From assembly GCF_002127325.2 (NCBI RefSeq), contig NC_035449.2, positions 141,566,820 through 141,630,819 on the forward strand: a stretch of DNA of 64,000 nt, given 5' to 3'. The translations under genes and the position numbers were made by a program. This document shows positions 54,201 to 64,000 of this stretch, piece after piece. This DNA is from Helianthus annuus (lineage: Eukaryota; Streptophyta; Magnoliopsida; Asterales; Asteraceae). Under the pieces are notes generated by a model. The model searched no databases. It had not been told where the DNA came from and saw only the letters and a program-made list of their open reading frames with translations. Within the stretch, counting starts at the first letter, position 1. Every line of letters starts with the position of its first letter.

Positions 54201-56465
54201 TGTGACAACTCGAATTTCCACGATTTCTATCTTCGCATTTATTACACGTTAATTGTCTGGATTGTTTGTTTACATGACTAGTGGTTTCGCAACGGAACAC
54301 GTTTGTAATATGTTAAACCATATTGTGAATAATATGTTACATTTGATGTGCATGAGTGTGTTGCTGATATAAGATTGTAGGTTGGTTAGCATATGTGTTG
54401 TGTTGTTTGAGTTATATAATGGATCACATGCCAAACATCCCTCACGAAAATACCCATGGCCGAAAACACAATATGTGTTTTCGTCCACTTGCTTGCCAAC
54501 GAAAACCAAATGGGCTTTGGCCCAGTAGCGATTAGATATAAGGTCTTGTTCTTAACCTTTACGCGAATTCGATAACTGGCAACCCTAAATCATCTCTCGC
54601 ATTCTCTCTCTCTCGCTACCCTTGAACCTGACGGCAAACTTGTTGTTGACTCGACTCATCGCAGTTAGTGTTAACCTTTAACCGATTGTTTGATTTAAAG
54701 CAATTGTATGAACGATTTCTTGTTTATTATCATAACTATGATTGTGTTGTGAACATAAGACTGGATTATCGTTATGTGTGTGTATATATGTTCACCAACT
54801 GTTATATATATTGGATGGTATGCTCGACCGTGTATGCCTGTCATCGATGATCTGAATGATATTAACGTGATATGTTGTTGTGAACTGATTAACTTAGGTG
54901 ATTGCATGAATAGATCAGATTGATCAAAAGGCTGTTATTATCGATGTAAATGTTAGGCGGTGTTAGGGTTGTTGTAGTTTGTAACTGTTGTTTGATGATG
55001 ATGCCATGACCACGAAGACACAAACATCACGAAAACACAAGGGTCAGACGAAATCCCCTTTGTGTTTTCGTCACACCTCAAATTCAACGAAAACCTTAAG
55101 GATTTCACCAAACAGTTTTCATTCAAAAGGGTTTTCGGCCCAATTAGTTTTCGCCAAAAGAGTTTCCGGCCCAACTGTGATTTCGGCCCAAGTTTGGTTT
55201 TCGGCCCAAGCTTGGTTTTCGCCCATTAAGTGATTTCGTTTGGTGATCTGTAACTGTGTATCTCGTATGTTGATATTGTTACTTGGTTAGCTTTGTTAGG
55301 TTTAACTCTGTTAGTTGATAAATCATGTTAAATTGATTAACGTAGTTAAGTTAACCTTATTAACCAAGTTATATGTGTTAACTCTGTTGAGTAACTAATG
55401 CTATTAGTTTGATTAATTAACACTGTTTGTTTGTTAAAACCGTAAAGGGTTAACACTGTTAAGTTAAGCTCGCAACCCCGTTAAATATGTAACTCAGTTA
55501 AAGGTGTTGATTCCGTTAATCTTGTTGACCTTGTTAAGTGTTGATATTGTTAAACCTGTTAATTGATTTGACTGCTTACGTGACATACGATATTAAATAC
55601 TAAGCACCTTATGACATAGATTTGCCTGTGAAACATTTTGAGTTCGAAACTGATTATACATACGTGCGTACTATAGGTCGTGATTGATTAACTGTGCGCG
55701 TGTGTATTTCTTTAGCATACCGAGCAAACCAAGGTGAGTTCACACAGCCAAGGCATGGGTTCCCGGGTGGGAATGGGATTTTGTTGAATTATTGTACATA
55801 CTCAGCTGATAGAACCTAACGAATAAGCTACGACTAGACTAGTGACACTTACTGAACTGATCTTCGCACACCTGCCAAGGGTTGGCCGCGATATTATGAC
55901 TGACTTCGCACACCTGCCTTTGGAAGGCCGCAAACTAAACTTACTAACATCTTCGCACACCTGCCTGGTAGGCCGCGATACAAATAAACCTGGTCTAGAA
56001 TACTTGGGAGAAACGTCCCCTAACATCTTCGCATACCTGCCTGGGAGGCCGCGATGGAAATATAATACATGATATAAACGAACGAACGAACATACTATTA
56101 CTCACACTATACTATTACTGAACTGTTAACTGTGAACTCGCTCAACTAGTTGTTGACTCTCTGCTGCATGCCTTGCAGGACCTTAGGTACTTATGGAGCT
56201 TGCACAAGGAGGAGCAGGTCGTTGTGGGATTCGGATCGTAGACATTATGTTAAACAATTGAACTTATAACTTTACTTTGGATTTTCATTATTATGCTTCC
56301 GCTATTGATACTATGTTTGGTTTGGAACATCAATCGTATTGATTTGGGTTTTACAAACTATCTTATTTATATTATGCTATGTTCAATATGATTGATGGCT
56401 TGATCCTGGTCATGTCACGCCTCCAAGCGGTGGTACTCCACGTGTGGATTTTTGGGGGTGTGACA
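54201..56465 (+). repeat. 3' LTR of the second Ty3 element, start of the array
   Basis: 2265 bp, TGTGACAACTCG ... GGTGTGACA. It has three copies of the AACG unit near 56080 (the 5' LTR has two), a variant shared by every array unit. It is followed at once by the primer-binding site and leader, which is not normal for a 3' LTR. It therefore forms part of the first array unit from 54836. Confidence 0.9.
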
Positions 56466-56981
56466 GATTGGTATCAGAGCCATTGGTTATAGAGAACTTG
56501 GTTTTAATATGGGAAAACGTTTTATTAAAACCAGACTATAACCAGAACAGTGCTCTCAACGATCCACAACGACGCTTCGCTCCACGTGCAAGACTCGACA
56601 TCCTAGGTAATAAGGTTTATGTTTATTACCTGCTTGCTAGAATTGCATAGAACTTTGCTCGTAGTATGCTTACCTTACTTTTGCTCACTACTTGTTACTG
56701 CCTAAGAACCTCTATGTGCTTACACTCTTCTGTCATCGCTCTATTCGCGAACCTCTCTAACTCATGTTGCATTTGCTATGAAGAATCATGTCTGGACGAA
56801 TTAACATGACTCAAGCCCAGCTAGAGGCTCTCGTTCAAGCTCAAGTTGCTGCGGCACTTGCAGCTACTCAAGCAGGTAGTATACCCTGCCGTATAGACAC
56901 ACACTAGGATCTTTAGATCCTACATTAACTCTCGTATTTAACCTTGTCCTATTCGTACACAATAGGTCAACATGCGCAGCA
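54836..56981 (+). repeat. Array unit 1
   Basis: Includes the LTR-C part of the 3' LTR. It keeps GGCCCAAG (about 55184) and CATTCAAAAG (about 55119) like the 5' LTR, but its end has CAACATGCG (56969-56977). Confidence 0.9.
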
Positions 56982-57069
56982 GCCTGTCATCGATGATCTG
57001 AATGATATTAACGTGATATGTTGTTGTGAACTGATTAACTTAGGTGATTGCATGAATAGATCAGATTGA
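56788..57069 (+). CDS. Spliced chimeric Gag-LTR frame in each array unit (hypothetical)
   Basis: If the gag intron (56876-56965) is removed, exon 1 (56788-56875) joins exon 2 and reads through the unit joint into LTR sequence to a TGA at 57067-57069. This gives 63 codons: the Gag N-terminal helix followed by 'PVIDDLNDINVICCCELINL' and a short tail. Equal copies start at 58934, 61080 and 63226. Whether it is transcribed is unknown: the LTR part upstream of the TATA-like site is missing from units 2-5. It may be an accident of the joint, so confidence that it is a functional gene is low. Confidence 0.2.
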
Positions 57070-59127
57070 TCAAAAGGCTGTTATTATCGATGTAAATGTT
57101 AGGCGGTGTTAGGGTTGTTGTAGTTTGTAACTGTTGTTTGATGATGATGCCATGACCACGAAGACACAAACATCACGAAAACACAAGGGTCAGACGAAAT
57201 CCCCTTTGTGTTTTCGTCACACCTCAAATTCAACGAAAACCTTAAGGATTTCGCCAAACAGTTTTCGTTCAAAAGGGTTTTCGGCCCAATTAGTTTTCGC
57301 CAAAAGAGTTTCCGGCCCAACTGTGATTTCGGCTCAAGTTTGGTTTTCGGCCCAAGCTTGGTTTTCGCCCATTAAGTGATTTCGTTTGGTGATCTGTAAC
57401 TGTGTATCTCGTATGTTGATATTGTTACTTGGTTAGCTTTGTTAGGTTTAACTCTGTTAGTTGATAAATCATGTTAAATTGATTAACGTAGTTAAGTTAA
57501 CCTTATTAACCAAGTTATATGTGTTAACTCTGTTGAGTAACTAATGCTATTAGTTTGATTAATTAACACTGTTTGTTTGTTAAAACCGTAAAGGGTTAAC
57601 ACTGTTAAGTTAAGCTCGCAACCCCGTTAAATATGTAACTCAGTTAAAGGTGTTGATTCCGTTAATCTTGTTGACCTTGTTAAGTGTTGATATTGTTAAA
57701 CCTGTTAATTGATTTGACTGCTTACGTGACATACGATATTAAATACTAAGCACCTTATGACATAGATTTGCCTGTGAAACATTTTGAGTTCGAAACTGAT
57801 TATACATACGTGCGTACTATAGGTCGTGATTGATTAACTGTGCGCGTGTGTATTTCTTTAGCATACCGAGCAAACCAAGGTGAGTTCACACAGCCAAGGC
57901 ATGGGTTCCCGGGTGGGAATGGGATTTTGTTGAATTATTGTACATACTCAGCTGATAGAACCTAACGAATAAGCTACGACTAGACTAGTGACACTTACTG
58001 AACTGATCTTCGCACACCTGCCAAGGGTTGGCCGCGATATTATGACTGACTTCGCACACCTGCCTTTGGAAGGCCGCGAACTAAACTTACTAACATCTTC
58101 GCACACCTGCCTGGTAGGCCGCGATACAAATAAACCTAGTCTAGAATACTTGGGAGAAACGTCCCCTAACATCTTCGCATACCTGCCTGGGAGGCCGCGA
58201 TGGAAATATAATACATGATATAAACGAACGAACGAACATACTATTACTCACACTATACTATTACTGAACTGTTAACTGTGAACTCGCTCAACTAGTTGTT
58301 GACTCTCTGCTGCATGCCTTGCAGGACCTTAGGTACTTATGGAGCTTGCACAAGGAGGAGCAGGTCGTTGTGGGATTCGGATCGTAGACATTATGTTAAA
58401 CAATTGAACTTATAACTTTACTTTGGATTTTCATTATTATGCTTCCGCTATTGATACTATGTTTGGTTTGGAACATCAATCGTATTGATTTGGGTTTTAC
58501 AAACTATCTTATTTATATTATGCTATGTTCAATATGATTGATGGCTTGATCCTGGTCATGTCACGCCTCCAAGCGTTGGTACTCCGCGTGTGGATTTTTG
58601 GGGGTGTGACAGATTGGTATCAGAGCCATTGGTTATAGAGAACTTGGTTTTAATATGGGAAAACGTTTTATTAAAACCAGACTATAACCAGAACAATGCT
58701 CTCAACGATCCACAACGACGCTTCGTTCCACGTGCAAGACTCGACATCCTAGGTAATAAGGTTTATGTTTATTACCTGCTTGCTAGAATTGCATAGAACT
58801 TTGCTCGTAGTATGCTTACCTTACTTTTGCTCACTACTTGTTACTGCCTAAGAACCTCTATGTGCTTACACTCTTCTGTCATCGCTCTATTCGCGAACCT
58901 CTCTAACTCATGTTGCATTTGCTATGAAGAATCATGTCTGGACGAATTAACATGACTCAAGCCCAGCTAGAGGCTCTCGTTCAAGCTCAAGTTGCTGCGG
59001 CACTTGCAGCTACTCAAGCAGGTAGTATACCCTGCCGTATAGACACACACTAGGATCTTTAGATCCTACATTAACTCTCGTATTTAACCTTGTCCTATTC
59101 GTACACAATAGGTCAACATGCGCAGCA
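56982..59127 (+). repeat. Array unit 2
   Basis: Shares GGCTCAAG and CGTTCAAAAG with units 3-5. It has private changes AAGCGTTGGTAC (about 58571), AACAATGCTC (about 58690) and CTTCGTTCC (about 58721). The end has CAACATGCG. Confidence 0.9.
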
Positions 59128-61273
59128 GCCTGTCATCGATGATCTGAATGATATTAACGTGATATGTTGTTGTGAACTGATTAACTTAGGTGATTGCATG
59201 AATAGATCAGATTGATCAAAAGGCTGTTATTATCGATGTAAATGTTAGGCGGTGTTAGGGTTGTTGTAGTTTGTAACTGTTGTTTGATGATGATGCCATG
59301 ACCACGAAGACACAAACATCACGAAAACACAAGGGTCAGACGAAATCCCCTTTGTGTTTTCGTCACACCTCAAATTCAACGAAAACCTTAAGGATTTCGC
59401 CAAACAGTTTTCGTTCAAAAGGGTTTTCGGCCCAATTAGTTTTCGCCAAAAGAGTTTCCGGCCCAACTGTGATTTCGGCTCAAGTTTGGTTTTCGGCCCA
59501 AGCTTGGTTTTCGCCCATTAAGTGATTTCGTTTGGTGATCTGTAACTGTGTATCTCGTATGTTGATATTGTTACTTGGTTAGCTTTGTTAGGTTTAACTC
59601 TGTTAGTTGATAAATCATGTTAAATTGATTAACGTAGTTAAGTTAACCTTATTAACCAAGTTATATGTGTTAACTCTGTTGAGTAACTAATGCTATTAGT
59701 TTGATTAATTAACACTGTTTGTTTGTTAAAACCGTAAAGGGTTAACACTGTTAAGTTAAGCTCGCAACCCCGTTAAATATGTAACTCAGTTAAAGGTGTT
59801 GATTCCGTTAATCTTGTTGACCTTGTTAAGTGTTGATATTGTTAAACCTGTTAATTGATTTGACTGCTTACGTGACATACGATATTAAATACTAAGCACC
59901 TTATGACATAGATTTGCCTGTGAAACATTTTGAGTTCGAAACTGATTATACATACGTGCGTACTATAGGTCGTGATTGATTAACTGTGCGCGTGTGTATT
60001 TCTTTAGCATACCGAGCAAACCAAGGTGAGTTCACACAGCCAAGGCATGGGTTCCCGGGTGGGAATGGGATTTTGTTGAATTATTGTACATACTCAGCTG
60101 ATAGAACCTAACGAATAAGCTACGACTAGACTAGTGACACTTACTGAACTGATCTTCGCACACCTGCCAAGGGTTGGCCGCGATATTATGACTGACTTCG
60201 CACACCTGCCTTTGGAAGGCCGCGAACTAAACTTACTAACATCTTCGCACACCTGCCTGGTAGGCCGCGATACAAATAAACCTAGTCTAGAATACTTGGG
60301 AGAAACGTCCCCTAACATCTTCGCATACCTGCCTGGGAGGCCGCGATGGAAATATAATACATGATATAAACGAACGAACGAACATACTATTACTCACACT
60401 ATACTATTACTGAACTGTTAACTGTGAACTCGCTCAACTAGTTGTTGACTCTCTGCTGCATGCCTTGCAGGACCTTAGGTACTTATGGAGCTTGCACAAG
60501 GAGGAGCAGGTCGTTGTGGGATTCGGATCGTAGACATTATGTTAAACAATTGAACTTATAACTTTACTTTGGATTTTCATTATTATGCTTCCGCTATTGA
60601 TACTATGTTTGGTTTGGAACATCAATCGTATTGATTTGGGTTTTACAAACTATCTTATTTATATTATGCTATGTTCAATATGATTGATGGCTTGATCCTG
60701 GTCATGTCACGCCTCCAAGCGGTGGTACTCCGCGTGTGGATTTTTGGGGGTGTGACAGATTGGTATCAGAGCCATTGGTTATAGAGAACTTGGTTTTAAT
60801 ATGGGAAAACGTTTTATTAAAACCAGACTATAACCAGAACAGTGCTCTCAACGATCCACAACGACGCTTCGCTCCACGTGCAAGACTCGACATCCTAGGT
60901 AATAAGGTTTATGTTTATTACCTGCTTGCTAGAATTGCATAGAACTTTGCTCGTAGTATGCTTACCTTACTTTTGCTCACTACTTGTTACTGCCTAAGAA
61001 CCTCTATGTGCTTACACTCTTCTGTCATCGCTCTATTCGCGAACCTCTCTAACTCATGTTGCATTTGCTATGAAGAATCATGTCTGGACGAATTAACATG
61101 ACTCAAGCCCAGCTAGAGGCTCTCGTTCAAGCTCAAGTTGCTGCGGCACTTGCAGCTACTCAAGCAGGTAGTATACCCTGCCGTATAGACACACACTAGG
61201 ATCTTTAGATCCTACATTAACTCTCGTATTTAACCTTGTCCTATTCGTACACAATAGGTCAACACGCGCAGCA
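59128..61273 (+). repeat. Array unit 3
   Basis: Same length as the other units. It lacks the private changes of unit 2. Its end has CAACACGCG, closer to the gag source (CAACACGTG) than the ends of units 1 and 2. Confidence 0.9.
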
Positions 61274-63419
61274 GCCTGTCATCGATGATCTGAATGATAT
61301 TAACGTGATATGTTGTTGTGAACTGATTAACTTAGGTGATTGCATGAATAGATCAGATTGATCAAAAGGCTGTTATTATCGATGTAAATGTTAGGCGGTG
61401 TTAGGGTTGTTGTAGTTTGTAACTGTTGTTTGATGATGATGCCATGACCACGAAGACACAAACATCACGAAAACACAAGGGTCAGACGAAATCCCCTTTG
61501 TGTTTTCGTCACACCTCAAATTCAACGAAAACCTTAAGGATTTCGCCAAACAGTTTTCGTTCAAAAGGGTTTTCGGCCCAATTAGTTTTCGCCAAAAGAG
61601 TTTCCGGCCCAACTGTGATTTCGGCTCAAGTTTGGTTTTCGGCCCAAGCTTGGTTTTCGCCCATTAAGTGATTTCGTTTGGTGATCTGTAACTGTGTATC
61701 TCGTATGTTGATATTGTTACTTGGTTAGCTTTGTTAGGTTTAACTCTGTTAGTTGATAAATCATGTTAAATTGATTAACGTAGTTAAGTTAACCTTATTA
61801 ACCAAGTTATATGTGTTAACTCTGTTGAGTAACTAATGCTATTAGTTTGATTAATTAACACTGTTTGTTTGTTAAAACCGTAAAGGGTTAACACTGTTAA
61901 GTTAAGCTCGCAACCCCGTTAAATATGTAACTCAGTTAAAGGTGTTGATTCCGTTAATCTTGTTGACCTTGTTAAGTGTTGATATTGTTAAACCTGTTAA
62001 TTGATTTGACTGCTTACGTGACATACGATATTAAATACTAAGCACCTTATGACATAGATTTGCCTGTGAAACATTTTGAGTTCGAAACTGATTATACATA
62101 CGTGCGTACTATAGGTCGTGATTGATTAACTGTGCGCGTGTGTATTTCTTTAGCATACCGAGCAAACCAAGGTGAGTTCACACAGCCAAGGCATGGGTTC
62201 CCGGGTGGGAATGGGATTTTGTTGAATTATTGTACATACTCAGCTGATAGAACCTAACGAATAAGCTACGACTAGACTAGTGACACTTACTGAACTGATC
62301 TTCGCACACCTGCCAAGGGTTGGCCGCGATATTATGACCGACTTCGCACACCTGCCTTTGGAAGGCCGCGAACTAAACTTACTAACATCTTCGCACACCT
62401 GCCTGGTAGGCCGCGATACAAATAAACCTAGTCTAGAATACTTGGGAGAAACGTCCCCTAACATCTTCGCATACCTGCCTGGGAGGCCGCGATGGAAATA
62501 TAATACATGATATAAACGAACGAACGAACATACTATTACTCACACTATACTATTACTGAACTGTTAACTGTGAACTCGCTCAACTAGTTGTTGACTCTCT
62601 GCTGCATGCCTTGCAGGACCTTAGGTACTTATGGAGCTTGCACAAGGAGGAGCAGGTCGTTGTGGGATTCGGATCGTAGACATTATGTTAAACAATTGAA
62701 CTTATAACTTTACTTTGGATTTTCATTATTATGCTTCCGCTATTGATACTATGTTTGGTTTGGAACATCAATCGTATTGATTTGGGTTTTACAAACTATC
62801 TTATTTATATTATGCTATGTTCAATATGATTGATGGCTTGATCCTGGTCATGTCACGCCTCCAAGCGGTGGTACTCCGCGTGTGGATTTTTGGGGGTGTG
62901 ACAGATTGGTATCAGAGCCATTGGTTATAGAGAACTTGGTTTTAATATGGGAAAACGTTTTATTAAAACCAGACTATAACCAGAACAGTGCTCTCAACGA
63001 TCCACAACGACGCTTCGCTCCACGTGCAAGACTCGACATCCTAGGTAATAAGGTTTATGTTTATTACCTGCTTGCTAGAATTGCATAGAACTTTGCTCGT
63101 AGTATGCTTACCTTACTTTTGCTCACTACTTGTTACTGCCTAAGAACCTCTATGTGCTTACACTCTTCTGTCATCGCTCTATTCGCGAACCTCTCTAACT
63201 CATGTTGCATTTGCTATGAAGAATCATGTCTGGACGAATTAACATGACTCAAGCCCAGCTAGAGGCTCTCGTTCAAGCTCAAGTTGCTGCGGCACTTGCA
63301 GCTACTCAAGCAGGTAGTATACCCTGCCGTATAGACACACACTAGGATCTTTAGATCCTACATTAACTCTCGTATTTAACCTTGTCCTATTCGTACACAA
63401 TAGGTCAACACGCGCAGCA
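61274..63419 (+). repeat. Array unit 4
   Basis: Same length. One private change seen (ATGACCGACTT, about 62335). The end has CAACACGCG. Confidence 0.9.
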
Positions 63420-64000
63420 GCCTGTCATCGATGATCTGAATGATATTAACGTGATATGTTGTTGTGAACTGATTAACTTAGGTGATTGCATGAATAGATC
63501 AGATTGATCAAAAGGCTGTTATTATCGATGTAAATGTTAGGCGGTGTTAGGGTTGTTGTAGTTTGTAACTGTTGTTTGATGATGATGCCATGACCACGAA
63601 GACACAAACATCACGAAAACACAAGGGTCAGACGAAATCCCCTTTGTGTTTTCGTCACACCTCAAATTCAACGAAAACCTTAAGGATTTCGCCAAACAGT
63701 TTTCGTTCAAAAGGGTTTTCGGCCCAATTAGTTTTCGCCAAAAGAGTTTCCGGCCCAACTGTGATTTCGGCTCAAGTTTGGTTTTCGGCCCAAGCTTGGT
63801 TTTCGCCCATTAAGTGATTTCGTTTGGTGATCTGTAACTGTGTATCTCGTATGTTGATATTGTTACTTGGTTAGCTTTGTTAGGTTTAACTCTGTTAGTT
63901 GATAAATCATGTTAAATTGATTAACGTAGTTAAGTTAACCTTATTAACCAAGTTATATGTGTTAACTCTGTTGAGTAACTAATGTTATTAGTTTGATTAA
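63420..64000 (+). repeat. Array unit 5 (cut by the window edge)
   Basis: The first 581 bp of a further unit, with one private change near 63983 (AATGTTATTAG). The array continues outside the window. Confidence 0.9.

Larger units (their letters stand above)
46800..56465 (+). mobile_element. Second Ty3/Gypsy Tekay-type element, defective
   Basis: The 9.7-kb element has LTRs at 46800-49060 and 54201-56465, a primer-binding site, gag-pol with a stop and a frameshift, and a doubled polypurine region. By eye the LTRs differ at about 16 bases and a 4-bp unit (AACG repeat, two against three copies near 48675/56083), so it is older than the complete Ty3 element but still young. It is inserted in the env-like region of the Ty1 element. 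The right-hand LTR does not end in host DNA; it runs straight into the 2146-bp tandem array, so no target duplication can be seen. Confidence 0.9.
54836..64000 (+). repeat. Tandem array of 2146-bp units from LTR plus 5' leader/gag
   Basis: Head-to-tail units of exactly 2146 bp begin at 54836, 56982, 59128, 61274 and 63420, the last cut by the window end. Each unit is the distal ~1630 bp of the LTR (without the region upstream of the TATA-like site), the primer-binding site, the leader, gag exon 1, the 90-bp intron and the first ~20 bp of exon 2. Joints are at GCCTGTC, which occurs in gag (49580-49586) and in the LTR (54836-54842). Units differ from each other at only a few bases. All short frames here are repeated readings of this unit. 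Confidence 0.95.

Noticed and set aside
54836..64000. CRISPR-like or coding repeat interpretation of the regular array
   Set aside because: Units are 2146 bp with LTR, primer-binding site and gag sequence. There are no short repeats with unique spacers, and the recurring frames of 68-81 codons are shadows of LTR sequence.
1..64000. rRNA, tRNA or organelle DNA
   Set aside because: No tRNA cloverleaf or rRNA core sequence was recognised. The TGGTATCAGAGC sites are primer-binding sites next to LTRs, not tRNA genes.

Overview
The window is nuclear DNA of a flowering plant. It is AT-rich and mostly nested LTR retrotransposons, with one ordinary plant gene (SEC61 beta). The LTR-element lineages present (Tekay/Del-type Ty3 elements and a SIRE/Maximus-type Ty1 element with an extra 3' open frame) would fit Asteraceae. 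That placement is an inference from general appearance; no species marker is visible.

Layout. 1-3.3 kb: AT-rich sequence with a small hairpin MITE (9-bp target duplication). 3.3-5.6 kb: a solo LTR flanked by ACATA. 6.5-10.0 kb: a second solo LTR, reverse orientation, flanked by TCTTA, lying just upstream of a decayed Mutator-like transposase gene (10.1-13.7 kb) that carries FAR1-like, MULE, SWIM and OTU-protease modules. 13.7-14.2 kb: a MITE inserted inside a TA microsatellite. 15.8-27.2 kb: a complete Ty3 (Tekay-type) element on the minus strand with an uninterrupted 1543-aa polyprotein, near-identical LTRs and the target duplication AGGTG. This is the one element here that could still be active. 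27.2-30.2 kb: AT-rich sequence with a 199-bp tandem duplication and a TTA-flanked MITE. 30.3-32.1 kb: the SEC61 beta gene (minus strand) with a 5'UTR intron and an exact ER-stress-element match next to a G-box in its promoter.

32.3-33.9 kb: a Ty3 Athila/Tat-type RT fragment split by a solo Ty1 LTR (target duplication GCCAC). 34.4-35.6 kb: a truncated LTR of another Ty3 family. 35.5-46.8 kb: a decayed Ty1 SIRE-type element of the same family as the solo LTR. Its 5' end is scrambled with an inverted 42-bp piece matching pol, its RT motif is YVND, and its env-like frames are broken. At position 46800 it is cut by a second Tekay-type Ty3 element (46.8-56.5 kb), which has a stop codon in RT, a frameshift before the integrase core and a probable 90-bp intron in gag.

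From 54.8 kb to the window end is the most unusual structure: a head-to-tail array of exactly 2146-bp units (four complete and one cut by the window edge). Each unit is the distal part of that element's LTR plus primer-binding site, leader, gag exon 1, the gag intron and about 20 bp of exon 2. Units join at a 7-bp microhomology (GCCTGTC). It looks like a young satellite born from the LTR/leader region of a retrotransposon, and every unit also carries an in-frame 63-codon spliced chimeric frame.

A second theme runs through the window. Each LTR family has its own unrelated short palindromic motif, clustered upstream of the TATA box and, in the three families where both sides can be seen, again several hundred bases downstream. 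All retrotransposon annotations rest on conserved motifs and LTR/TSD structure read by eye; no alignment was run.
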